A stretch of DNA of 24,791 nt from Chloroflexota bacterium (lineage in GTDB: Bacteria > Chloroflexota > Dehalococcoidia > Lucifugimonadales > UBA3495), in assembly GCA_022562335.1 (NCBI GenBank), contig JADFPM010000008.1:1-24791 (forward strand), given 5' to 3'. Under the pieces are notes generated by a model. The model made no database searches. It worked only from the letters and a program-made list of their open reading frames with translations, and was not told the origin of the DNA. Shown piece by piece: positions 8,561 to 16,542 of the stretch. Positions within the stretch are counted from its first letter, which is position 1. The number at the start of each line of letters is the position of its first letter. The translations under genes were made by a program, and so were the position numbers.

Positions 8561-9213
8561 AACTCCTTCTCGGCCAGCAACCCGCCGGACATCACCACCT
8601 TCATGGCGTCCTCCACCGTCATATCGGTGGGAGTCACGTCTTCGGCTTTCACCAACACTAAAAATCCCGACGACGGTATGGGTGTGGTGGGGATGTACAC
8701 CGCCAGCATCCCCTCGCCATCGGCGTCCAGCATCCGAGACGTCACCAGGCCTATTGACTGCATCCCAGGGTGGGGGAACTTCACCAAGACCACTCGGCTA
8801 TAGGGCAGATCGTTGGACTTGGAAAGCAATTCCACGGCGCTGCGGGTGGTCCCGTAGATGGTCTTCACCACCGGGATGACTTCCAAGACGCGATGACCGA
8901 ATTCAACCACGCTGCGCCCCAGGACTTGTGTGGTCACGAGCCCGGCAAAGTAGACCAAAACAGCCAACATCAGTAAGCCCAAACCGGGAATTTCCGGTCC
9001 CGGGAGTCTACTAAGCACCGGGCCTTGCAACACGGGGTCCAAAAGGTCGAAGAAGGATTTGAGGATGAGGACGGTGACGCCGATGGGCAGCAGCACCAAG
9101 ATTCCCGCCCCCAGCGTGCGTTGGATGTGCACGGCCATACCGTGGAGGGACCCCAGCCGGTGATGCCGAGAGGGTGTCTCCCCGGAATCTGGGTTGACCG
9201 GTTCCGCGCTCAA
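8512..9213 (-). CDS. DUF502 family membrane protein
   Basis: The 233-residue protein fits DUF502 (PF04367; related to the plant LCV/COV proteins). A polar N-terminus is followed by two hydrophobic segments, around residues 35-57 and 78-100. A soluble C-terminal domain carries the family motif PTTPIPSSGFL. It is presumably an inner-membrane protein of unknown function. The TTG start at 9213 (MSAEPV) lies four bases after the stop of the glycosyltransferase gene. A purine-rich AGGCGGGA inside that gene's end serves as the ribosome binding site, so the two are probably co-translated. It is the last gene of the minus-strand operon. Confidence 0.88.
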   Translation of the reverse strand: MSAEPVNPDSGETPSRHHRLGSLHGMAVHIQRTLGAGILVLLPIGVTVLILKSFFDLLDPVLQGPVLSRLPGPEIPGLGLLMLAVLVYFAGLVTTQVLGRSVVEFGHRVLEVIPVVKTIYGTTRSAVELLSKSNDLPYSRVVLVKFPHPGMQSIGLVTSRMLDADGEGMLAVYIPTTPIPSSGFLVLVKAEDVTPTDMTVEDAMKVVMSGGLLAEKEFQQLPGFKRDSTSSNQ

Positions 9214-9217
9214 GGGT

Positions 9218-10441
9218 CTATTCCCGCCTGGAGGACGTCTCCGAGAGCACCGACCGATAGATGTCGTTGATCCCTGCCGCCACCCTTTCCCAACTCATGG
9301 CTTCTGCTCTTTTCCGGGCCGCCTTTCCCATGCTGTCCTGGAGGCCCTCGCTGGAAATGATCATCTCCAATGAGTTGGCGAACGCCTCTGGGCAACGCCA
9401 CGACTTCAAGTATCCGGTATGGCCGTGGTGGACCACCGTGGACAGCCCGCCCACCCGCGTTGCCACCACGGGAGTGCCGCAGGCCATGGATTCCAATGCG
9501 GCCAGTCCGAAGCTTTCGTAGTACGAGGGGACAACACAAACATCGGCGGCATTGTAGTAATAGGGCAACTCTTCCTGATCGACCCGACCTACAAAATCGA
9601 TCATCTGGTCCACCTCTAGGTCTTTGGCCAGGTCTCGCAGGCGTCCGACTTCCTCGTCCCCGTCGCTGGCTCCCCCAACGACCAGGACCTTTACATCCTG
9701 GCAGGTCTCCATTTGCGCCGCGGTGTGCACCAGCAACTCCAAACCTTTCAATGGCTCCACGCGGCCCACGTATAGCAGGACTTTGCCGCCGTTTAGGCCC
9801 AGCCGTTCCCGGGCCGCCGTCCGGTCCAATGGCTTGAACCGGTTCAGGTCCACGCCGCAAGGCACCAGATTCACCTTGGCCGCGTTTGCGCCGTACAAGC
9901 GGACCATGGCATCCCTTTCGTGGGGGCTGAAAGCTACGATACGTGACGCCGATGCGATCAGTTCCCGCTCTACCTCAGCCCTTTCAGGCGGTTCCACCTC
10001 CCCCACCCTGGATTGAAGTTTGATCAACCCCAGGGTATGGAAGGTGACCACATGGGGAATATCGTTTTGACGGGCCAATTCCCTGCCCACCCAGCCGGAA
10101 AGCCAGTAATGGGAATGCACCGTCTGATAGGCGATGTCATTCTCCCGTTGGAACCGTTGTACTTCGGCCAGGAAGCCAGGCAGATTATGAAAAAGACCGT
10201 CCATCGGTGTGTCGGAATCTCCCCCAGGCATGTGGACCACTCTGACGCCAGGGCCGAACTCATCGGCCTCGCCCGCTTGCTCAGGATGGTCGCGGGTGAA
10301 GATATCGACGTTTACGCCTTGGCCCGCCAAGGCGGCGGCCAATTGCCTGACGTAAACGTTCATACCCCCCGATTTTCCTTGTCCAGGGGCTGCCAGGGGA
10401 CAGGCGTGGTAAGCTATGAATGCGACCCGCTGTACGCTCAA
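9218..10441 (-). CDS. GT4 retaining glycosyltransferase, MshA/sucrose-phosphate-synthase-like
   Basis: This 407-residue GT-B enzyme of family GT4 has the N-terminal acceptor domain motif SGGMNVYVRQL (residues 24-34) and HSHYWLSGW (109-117). The C-terminal nucleotide-sugar domain has GRVEPLKG (226-233) and the ESFGLAALE motif with the EX7E pair E309 and E317. The N-terminal signature is shared by MshA (GlcNAc transfer to inositol phosphate) and sucrose-phosphate-synthase relatives, so a soluble small-molecule acceptor is as likely as a lipid or polysaccharide. There is no membrane segment. The TTG start overlaps the upstream gene's TGA in a TTGA tetranucleotide (10438-10441), a classic coupling arrangement. 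The exact donor and acceptor are unknown. Confidence 0.88.
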   Translation of the reverse strand: MSVQRVAFIAYHACPLAAPGQGKSGGMNVYVRQLAAALAGQGVNVDIFTRDHPEQAGEADEFGPGVRVVHMPGGDSDTPMDGLFHNLPGFLAEVQRFQRENDIAYQTVHSHYWLSGWVGRELARQNDIPHVVTFHTLGLIKLQSRVGEVEPPERAEVERELIASASRIVAFSPHERDAMVRLYGANAAKVNLVPCGVDLNRFKPLDRTAARERLGLNGGKVLLYVGRVEPLKGLELLVHTAAQMETCQDVKVLVVGGASDGDEEVGRLRDLAKDLEVDQMIDFVGRVDQEELPYYYNAADVCVVPSYYESFGLAALESMACGTPVVATRVGGLSTVVHHGHTGYLKSWRCPEAFANSLEMIISSEGLQDSMGKAARKRAEAMSWERVAAGINDIYRSVLSETSSRRE

Positions 10442-11418
10442 TTTCGTTTTACCACCATTTGATAAAGCACGTGTTGTTGGCCGCCCAAGTGGGCCTTGTA
10501 AGGCTCGTCGCCCCGAAGGAAGTCAAAGTATTTCATCTTTTGCTCGATAGCCTCACGCAGGCAAAGGGCATCCAGCAACAACCCTACGCTGTAATAGCTT
10601 TGTTCGGGATTGTAGCCGCTATTGTACAACAAGCGGGACGAGTCGTAGTCGAAGCACAGACTGGTGGCCACCGGCCGGCCGTCTATTTCCAAAAAAAAGA
10701 GCCTCAGCCGGTCATCCTGTGACATGCGCTGGGTGATCCGGTGGAAGAATTGCTCCCTTTCGGGCGTCATCCACTGGTCTTTGTCCACCTTGCTCAGGCG
10801 CATCAGCTCTATGAAGTCTCCCAGACGGTCGGCAACCTGTTCCTGGCCGGTGATGGAATACCACCGCCAATCGGGCAACGTTTCCAACCGGCGGAATTTC
10901 CGCCTTAATTCGTGGCGGTCCTTCTTGGAAAGTCCGGCCAGATAATCTTCCCAGGTTTCCGGCAGCGCGATCCCGGAAGCCACATCTTCTTTTTCGACTT
11001 CCACCGAGAATCCCCGCCGCCGGGCCAGTTCCGGCAGGTGCTCCAGGGTGGGTGATGCCTCGGTCAGCGGCGCCAATGTCAATGTATGGCATTTGAGTTC
11101 ATCCATACAGCCCAGCACGGCATCGTAAAATACCGCTTCGTGGCCCGGCTTCACCATAAAGTCGTTGTAATCCACCGTGTCCTGATTTCCCACCAGAGAC
11201 AGGGTGTCGCCGGTGCGGGCCAGGGGGGCGATGGCGGTCACCTCTTCGGCCTCCGTCAGGTAAAAACCCACCATGCTGCGGCCGTCGCCGAAGGTTTCCC
11301 ACCAGACCTCTTGCCACTGGGGGGTGAGGAAAAGGGAGTTAACGGGAGAACCGGATAATACCGTTTGCCATTCATCGCCTATCTGGGTAAAAGAAGTAAG
11401 GGGTGTAGATTGAATCAA
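10438..11418 (-). CDS. GNAT_6/FemAB-like acyltransferase (CelD/BioF2-like)
   Basis: The 326-residue protein matches the GNAT_6 (PF13480) family, often annotated as CelD or FemAB-like. It has a basic stretch SKKDRHELRRKFRRLE near 164-179 and the characteristic late segment YNSGYNPEQ through DFLRGDEPYKAHLG near the C-terminus. Such proteins transfer acyl or aminoacyl groups, commonly in polysaccharide, peptidoglycan or lipid modification. The TTG start lies one base after the folE stop, with GAGG 10 bases upstream inside folE. Its own TGA overlaps the glycosyltransferase start. The tight pairing with a GT4 enzyme suggests the two act on the same product, which is inference. No membrane segment is visible. 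Confidence 0.8.
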   Translation of the reverse strand: MIQSTPLTSFTQIGDEWQTVLSGSPVNSLFLTPQWQEVWWETFGDGRSMVGFYLTEAEEVTAIAPLARTGDTLSLVGNQDTVDYNDFMVKPGHEAVFYDAVLGCMDELKCHTLTLAPLTEASPTLEHLPELARRRGFSVEVEKEDVASGIALPETWEDYLAGLSKKDRHELRRKFRRLETLPDWRWYSITGQEQVADRLGDFIELMRLSKVDKDQWMTPEREQFFHRITQRMSQDDRLRLFFLEIDGRPVATSLCFDYDSSRLLYNSGYNPEQSYYSVGLLLDALCLREAIEQKMKYFDFLRGDEPYKAHLGGQQHVLYQMVVKRN

Positions 11419-11419
11419 A

Positions 11420-12010
11420 CTAATTTCGCCTCATTATCGCCAACAACCCTTGGGCATCCAAGGGAGCTCCGTCAAATTTGCCCCTGACAGCGGTGGTAAC
11501 CACCCGGTTGCCGGGATTTTCCACTCCTCGCATGGACATGCAAAGGTGCTCGGCCTCCAACTCCACCACCACTCCCCGGGGACTCAGGGCATTGAATATA
11601 GCATCCGCCACCTGTCCCGTGAGTCTTTCCTGCACCTGGAGCCTGCGGGAGGCCAGGTCCAGGGTGCGGGCCAGTTTGCTCAACCCGGCAATCTTACCGT
11701 TGGGGATATATCCCAATTGGGCTTTTCCGAAAAACGGCAGCAGATGATGCTCGCAAAAGGAATGAAACGGCACGTCTCGCAACACCACCGGGTCGCTGTG
11801 GCCGGTATCGAAGATAGCGTCTATAGCCTCCTGTGGATCCAAACCTACGCCGCTGAACAGATGGGCATACATCTCGGCGACCCGATCGGGCGTATCCCGC
11901 AGGCCTTCACGCCCGGGGTCTTCGCCTATGGCGTCAAGAAGGGTGGCCACCGCGTCCCGCACTCGGCTATTTCGCCCGCTATCATTTAGGGCCCTTCCCT
12001 TCAGCGTCAT
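11420..12010 (-). CDS. folE: GTP cyclohydrolase I (type IA)
   Basis: This 196-residue protein has the hallmarks of FolE, which converts GTP to 7,8-dihydroneopterin triphosphate, the first step of tetrahydrofolate and pterin synthesis. It has the zinc-site segment SFCEHHLLPF (C86, H88, H89), the second cysteine in EHLCMSMRG (C157), and GLRDTPDRVA near 36-45. Length and motifs are complete, so it is the zinc-dependent type IA enzyme. The ATG at 12010 overlaps the thrC stop in an ATGA tetranucleotide, which indicates translational coupling to threonine synthase. Confidence 0.96.
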   Translation of the reverse strand: MTLKGRALNDSGRNSRVRDAVATLLDAIGEDPGREGLRDTPDRVAEMYAHLFSGVGLDPQEAIDAIFDTGHSDPVVLRDVPFHSFCEHHLLPFFGKAQLGYIPNGKIAGLSKLARTLDLASRRLQVQERLTGQVADAIFNALSPRGVVVELEAEHLCMSMRGVENPGNRVVTTAVRGKFDGAPLDAQGLLAIMRRN

Positions 12011-13068
12011 GGCGGCTTGGCCAGACCTATACTTTCCAGGGCTTCCATGGTGGGCTCCACCTCTATAGGCTGGTTCACGGCGCTGGTGACGGCCAGATCA
12101 GGGTCTTTCAAACCATTGCCGGTGATGATGCACACCACCCTGCGTCCTGCCAGGTCCAAGCCGGCTTTGCGTAATTTGATGAGGCCGGCCACCGAAGCCG
12201 CCGACGCCGGCTCACAGAAGATCCCTTCTTTAGAGGCCATCAGCCGGTATGCATCCAATATCTCGTCGTCGCTCACCGAGTCGATCACTCCTCCAGAGGC
12301 GTCCCTGGCGTCCAAAGCGCCCTGCCAACTTGCAGGATTCCCGATGCGGATCGCCGAGGCGATGGTCTGGGGGTTCGACACCGGCGCGCCATTGACGATG
12401 GGGGCGGCGCCCTCGGCCTGGAAACCCATCATGCGGGGCAGCTTGTGGCTGAGACCCGCCGCCTTGTACTCTTTAAAACCTTTCCAGTAGGCGACGATGT
12501 TGCCTGCGTTTCCCACCGGGATGAACAGGAAATCGGGCGCTTCGCCCAAATCATCAACCACCTCAAATGCCGCTGTTTTCTGGCCTTCGATGCGGTCGGG
12601 GTTGACCGAATTTACCAGGGTGACCTCGTGCTTAAATGTAAAATCCCTAACCAGTTCCAGGGCAACGTCAAAGTTCCCGTTAACCATGATGATGGTGGCC
12701 CCATAGGACATGGCCTGGGCCAGTTTGCCCATGGCCACCTCACCCTTGGGGATGAGAACGATGGCCGGCAGGTCGCAATAAGCGCCGTAGGCGGCGGCCG
12801 AAGCGCTGGTGTTGCCGGTGGAGGCGCACATCACCGCCCTGCTGTTGGCCTCCAGGGCCTTGGCGAAAGCCACCACCATGCCCCGATCTTTGAACGAGCC
12901 CGTGGGATTGCAACCCTCCAGCTTGAAATAAAGCTGGTCGCAACCCAACTCTTTCCCCAAACGGTTGGATCTGACCAGCGGCGTCTCACCCTCGCCAAGT
13001 GTGAGTTGAGGGGTGGCGTCGGTCACCGGTAGAAAATCTTTATACCTGCGTAAAACTCCTACGCCCAT
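12007..13068 (-). CDS. thrC: Threonine synthase
   Basis: The 353-residue pyridoxal-phosphate enzyme of fold type II converts O-phosphohomoserine to threonine. The PLP lysine is K60 in PTGSFKDRG, the phosphate-binding loop is ASTGNTSAS near 82-90, and the substrate-phosphate region GEGETPL is at 25-31. The length fits the shorter bacterial/archaeal type of threonine synthase. It starts at ATG 13068, 23 bp after hom, and its TGA overlaps the folE start. Homoserine kinase (thrB), the step between hom and thrC, is not in this window. The C-terminus shows no ACT domain. Confidence 0.95.
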   Translation of the reverse strand: MGVGVLRRYKDFLPVTDATPQLTLGEGETPLVRSNRLGKELGCDQLYFKLEGCNPTGSFKDRGMVVAFAKALEANSRAVMCASTGNTSASAAAYGAYCDLPAIVLIPKGEVAMGKLAQAMSYGATIIMVNGNFDVALELVRDFTFKHEVTLVNSVNPDRIEGQKTAAFEVVDDLGEAPDFLFIPVGNAGNIVAYWKGFKEYKAAGLSHKLPRMMGFQAEGAAPIVNGAPVSNPQTIASAIRIGNPASWQGALDARDASGGVIDSVSDDEILDAYRLMASKEGIFCEPASAASVAGLIKLRKAGLDLAGRRVVCIITGNGLKDPDLAVTSAVNQPIEVEPTMEALESIGLAKPP

Positions 13069-13091
13069 CTACTGCTCACAGGTAAAAACGT

Positions 13092-14405
13092 CTAGCTCGG
13101 GTCAAGTTGACCTTCAATCCGCAGAAGGTTGCTGATCCGTGTCACCACTTCCAGACCCGCCACCTGTTGCAGTGATCGCTGCATCGAAGCCTCCCGGGCC
13201 GGATGGGTGGTTATGACCAACTCCGCCGTCTGCTGCGCCGGATCGCTGTCTTTTTGTATCACCGATGCAAGGCTGATACCGCCATCGCCCAAAATCTTAG
13301 AGATTTGGGCCAAAACCCCCGGCCGGTCGGCGACGGTCAATCTCAGATAATACCGGGTTTCCAATTCGTCGATGGACCTGATGCTCAAAGGACGGCCGTT
13401 TTGCACCATGGGCGATGGGGGCCCTTGCACACCGATGCGCCGGGCGATCTCGATCAAATCGCCCACGACGGCGCTGGTGGTGGGCTCCCGGCCCGCGCCC
13501 ATACCGTGAAACAGGACTTTCCCGCACAGGCTTCCTTCAACCTCCACCGCGTTATAAACGCCGTCGACCTTGGCCAGCATGTGGTCCAGGGGGATCAGGG
13601 CCGGATAGACCCTCGCCTGTATCGATCCATTTTCCAGGCTGGCGATGGCCAAGGACTTGATGGCATAGCCCAATTCATTCGCGTACCGGAAATCGTTGGC
13701 CTCCAACGTGGATATGCCCTGCCGGTATATGTCCTGGGGTGCGACCCGGTGGTGGAATGCCAGGGACGCCAGGATAGATAGCTTGTAAACTGCGTCGATG
13801 CCCTCTACGTCGTTGGTGGGGTCCGATTCGGCGTAACCCTTGTCCTGGGCTTCCTTGAGAGCCTGCTGGAATTCGGCCCCCTGGTGAGCCATACGGGTGA
13901 GGATGTAGTTGGTGGTGCCGTTGATGATGCCGCGGATAGAAAAAACGTCATTGGCCAGTAGCTCGTTCATCAAGCAGCCGACGATGGGGATCCCACCGGC
14001 GACACTAGCCTCGAACAGTAGATTCACCCGGTTTTGCTCGGCCAGACGGAACAACTCGGGCCCGGACTGGGCCATCACCTCTTTGTTGGCCGTCACGACG
14101 TGTTTACCCGCGGAAAGGGCGCGTTTCAGGTAACTGGCCGCCGGGTCTGTCCCACCGATGACCTCCACCACCACATGAATGTCATCATCATCTAGGATAT
14201 CCTCAGGATTGGTGGTCAATAATCCCGATGGGATGGCGGGGTCTCTGGTCTTGCCTGGGTCTCGAACCAGGATTTTCTTGAGCCCTATGGGCAGCCCTAT
14301 TTTGTTTGATAACGTTTCAGACCGGTCCAGAAGTGCCGCGGCGACCCCGCCGCCCACCGAACCCAACCCCATCAAACCGACGTTGATTTCTACAGGGGCG
14401 GTCAA
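13092..14405 (-). CDS. hom: Homoserine dehydrogenase with C-terminal ACT domain
   Basis: This 437-residue enzyme reduces aspartate semialdehyde to homoserine in the threonine/methionine branch. The Rossmann NAD(P) motif GLGSVGGG is at 13-20, the catalytic region TANKEV (K108) and INGTTNYIL (161-169) follow, and GYAESDPTNDVEGIDA sits near 190-205. An ACT regulatory domain covers about 351-430 (YYLRLTVADRPGVLAQI), which in this family usually mediates threonine feedback. The TTG start at 14405 has GAGG 10 bases upstream, and no ATG fits the family N-terminus. It sits directly before thrC, with a 23-bp gap. Confidence 0.96.
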   Translation of the reverse strand: MTAPVEINVGLMGLGSVGGGVAAALLDRSETLSNKIGLPIGLKKILVRDPGKTRDPAIPSGLLTTNPEDILDDDDIHVVVEVIGGTDPAASYLKRALSAGKHVVTANKEVMAQSGPELFRLAEQNRVNLLFEASVAGGIPIVGCLMNELLANDVFSIRGIINGTTNYILTRMAHQGAEFQQALKEAQDKGYAESDPTNDVEGIDAVYKLSILASLAFHHRVAPQDIYRQGISTLEANDFRYANELGYAIKSLAIASLENGSIQARVYPALIPLDHMLAKVDGVYNAVEVEGSLCGKVLFHGMGAGREPTTSAVVGDLIEIARRIGVQGPPSPMVQNGRPLSIRSIDELETRYYLRLTVADRPGVLAQISKILGDGGISLASVIQKDSDPAQQTAELVITTHPAREASMQRSLQQVAGLEVVTRISNLLRIEGQLDPS

Positions 14406-14433
14406 ATGTTGATTACCTCGGTCCTCGGCGTCA

Positions 14434-15561
14434 TCATCGCCCCTGGAAAGTACGAGGGGCGCTTATATTTACTTGCTGCGCCACCCAAGCGTACAATTCG
14501 CTGTTGAAGTTCATCCTCAGCCATCCCTCTTCCGCTCCCCTGGTCAACTGGTCCAACTCCCATTGGCGGGTCACCTGGGCTAAAAGTTTGACCCGCATCG
14601 CAACAGTGATCTCCCGGTCTTCGGCCCCCGACAGCTTATGGACGATGTAAATTCCGTCGAGGGTGGCTACAGGACGGCTGATCTCTCCCACTCCCAAAGC
14701 CTCGTCCCCTTTTTCTTCGTCGCCAAACAAGACGAAGTCCAGGTCAGGAAAGGCATTCTTGGGCACCCAGCCGACGTAACCTGAGCCATTGGCAAACCCG
14801 TCGGGCACGGACACTTCCGCCGCCACCACGCCGAACTCTTCGATATCCAGCCGCTCTCTGACCTCGAGGGGCAACACGTTTCCCGTTGGCTCCAGGAAGA
14901 TCCATTCCACCTCAACCTGTTCCCCGGTTTCTCCGATCGAAGCCGCCAGGATAGATCGGAGTTGGAACTCGGCGAGTTGTTCTTCCAATATGATCCGGTA
15001 ATCAACGTCGGACAAATCGGTGCGGGTCAGGTATGCGCTGTAATTTTGTTCAAACTCTTGTTCCAATTGCCCGGGAGCAACCTGCTCGCCGGCGGTGGCT
15101 TCAGGCAAGAATTGGTCCCGCAACGCTTTATCCAAATCTTCGTCAGTGATATTGATACCCAAGCCGGGAGATGCTTGGCGCAAAATCTCAGCGATGAGCT
15201 GGTTCTGGAGGTACTCGAAGGGAACTATGCTCAGATCAACCTGGCCGGTCAATCCCTGGAGGACCTGGATCCTGTCCACCAAGTCGCCCATGGTGAATTC
15301 CACGTCCCGTACGCTGCCCGCCCAGACCCTGGGCGGGTGGATATACTTGTCATAGACACCGGCGGCCACCACCCCGCTTATGACCATGATCAGCACGGTG
15401 AATATAGCCCACACCAGGCGTTGATGCTTTTTTTCCTGGGTCAACCGAGTGTTTTCCCTGCCTGCTTCCTCCTGGCGGTCCCGGCGGCTGCGGCTGCGTC
15501 GCCGTCGTTCCGAGGGAAGCATTTGTGGTGAAGAGTCTCTGCGGTTCCAGGGGAAGGCCAT
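14434..15561 (-). CDS. Membrane-anchored SurA/PpiC-like peptidyl-prolyl isomerase
   Basis: The protein has a very basic N-terminus (RRRRSRSRRDRQ), one membrane segment (about residues 49-70 from the chosen start), an extracytoplasmic SurA-N-like helical region, and a parvulin-type domain (about 216-312). The parvulin strands VEVEWIFLE, GYVGWVPKNAFP and LGVGEISRPVATLDGIYIVHKL match the PpiC pattern. It probably assists folding of exported proteins outside the membrane. The frame also allows a TTG at 15567, but the ATG at 15561 has GAGG seven bases upstream, so I prefer it (375 residues). A long upstream gap of 100 bp from rpsR and a 28-bp gap to hom suggest it starts or joins the biosynthetic operon. 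Confidence 0.8.
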   Translation of the reverse strand: MAFPWNRRDSSPQMLPSERRRRSRSRRDRQEEAGRENTRLTQEKKHQRLVWAIFTVLIMVISGVVAAGVYDKYIHPPRVWAGSVRDVEFTMGDLVDRIQVLQGLTGQVDLSIVPFEYLQNQLIAEILRQASPGLGINITDEDLDKALRDQFLPEATAGEQVAPGQLEQEFEQNYSAYLTRTDLSDVDYRIILEEQLAEFQLRSILAASIGETGEQVEVEWIFLEPTGNVLPLEVRERLDIEEFGVVAAEVSVPDGFANGSGYVGWVPKNAFPDLDFVLFGDEEKGDEALGVGEISRPVATLDGIYIVHKLSGAEDREITVAMRVKLLAQVTRQWELDQLTRGAEEGWLRMNFNSELYAWVAQQVNISAPRTFQGR

Positions 15562-15661
15562 ATCCAAACCTCGGGGAGATTGATGCCCAAGAGCCTAGGT
15601 CGTCATGGAGCCGGGCTCGCCAGTCAACTGCTTGAAGCTGGTCTCCCTCAACAATGGTCTA

Positions 15662-16015
15662 TTAGCGGCGGATTCCAGCAACTCCAGCCTGATATGGGAC
15701 GAAGGGGAGTAAAGCCAAATGCCTGGCGCGTTGAATGGCCAGCCGCAGGGCTCGTTGGTGTTTCGCGCAAACACCCGTCCGGCGGCGGGGCTCGATCTTG
15801 GCGCGGTCTGAGATGAAACGCCTGATGCGCTCAATGTCTTTGTAGTCGATGGATTTAACGTGGTCAACGCAGAACGAACAGACCCGCCTCCGTGGCGCAA
15901 ATCTGCCTCTGCCCCGTCCACCGAATCGGCCCCCTGCTCCTCCGGGTCCCCCTCTGGGAGGTGGCCGGCCGCCGGGTCCACGTTGTGGCGGTGGTGACGC
16001 TGCTGGTGTGGTCAT
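15662..16015 (-). CDS. rpsR: 30S ribosomal protein bS18 with basic N-terminal extension
   Basis: The last ~75 residues of this 117-residue protein are a typical bS18: RRRVCSFC, then KIEPRRRTGVCAKHQRAL and RARHLALLPFVPY. Cysteines in VCSFC and GVC resemble the cysteine-containing form of S18. The first ~40 residues are an unusual Gly/Pro/Arg-rich extension (for example GGRFGGRGRGRFAPRRR), since bS18 is usually 70-80 residues. The ATG at 16015 has GGAGG 12 bases upstream. It is the third gene of rpsF-ssb-rpsR, 91 bp after ssb. bS18 pairs with bS6 on the 30S platform. Confidence 0.95.
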   Translation of the reverse strand: MTTPAASPPPQRGPGGRPPPRGGPGGAGGRFGGRGRGRFAPRRRVCSFCVDHVKSIDYKDIERIRRFISDRAKIEPRRRTGVCAKHQRALRLAIQRARHLALLPFVPYQAGVAGIRR

Positions 16016-16106
16016 ACTGTTGGTGATCCTCCGATCTGGACGCCAGATTCTAAACTGGGCGGGCCGCTAAATCCGCCTGAAAAGGGCAGATTTGACAAGG
16101 TAGGTT

Positions 16107-16532
16107 TTAAAAGGGCAGATCGTCCACTTCGTCCATGGGAGGCGATTCCTCCCCAGGGTTGCTCTCGCCCCCGTCGAACCCGTATGGGCCGTCCTCGTCG
16201 CCCGCGCCTTGGGCGCGGCCCAAGAACTGGACGTCGGTGAGATTGATCTCGTTTACGAATCGGGTTTGGCCGTCTTTGCCCTCGTAGGTCCGGCTTCTGA
16301 GCCTGCCTTCAACGTACACTTGGCTTCCCTTGGTCAGCCACTGGTTGCAGGTCTCGCCCAGTTTGCCCCATGCGCTGACGTTGAACCATTCGGTCTCTTC
16401 CCGCTTTTCACCAGTGGCAGTGGTGTACTTGCGGTTGGACGCCACCGAGAACGAAGTGACCGCCTGTCCGTTAGGCGTGTAGCGCATCTCCGGGTCCCTT
16501 CCCAGGTTACCGATGACTATGATCTTGTTCAT
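16107..16532 (-). CDS. ssb: Single-stranded DNA-binding protein
   Basis: The 141-residue protein has an OB fold (MNKIIVIGNLGRDPEMRYTP onward, with WFNVSAWGKL and GSQVYVEGRLRSRTY) in the first ~105 residues. A short acidic glycine-rich linker follows, and the conserved interaction tip reads DDLPF at the C-terminus. It coats single-stranded DNA and recruits repair and replication proteins through the tip. The ATG at 16532 has GGGAGG five bases upstream. It lies 10 bp after rpsF in the conserved rpsF-ssb-rpsR order. Confidence 0.97.
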   Translation of the reverse strand: MNKIIVIGNLGRDPEMRYTPNGQAVTSFSVASNRKYTTATGEKREETEWFNVSAWGKLGETCNQWLTKGSQVYVEGRLRSRTYEGKDGQTRFVNEINLTDVQFLGRAQGAGDEDGPYGFDGGESNPGEESPPMDEVDDLPF

Positions 16533-16542
16533 CTGCGCCTCC

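Noticed and set aside
9025..10462. Several plus-strand open frames opposite DUF502, GT4 and GNAT_6
   Set aside because: The minus-strand proteins have unmistakable domains; the plus frames have none.
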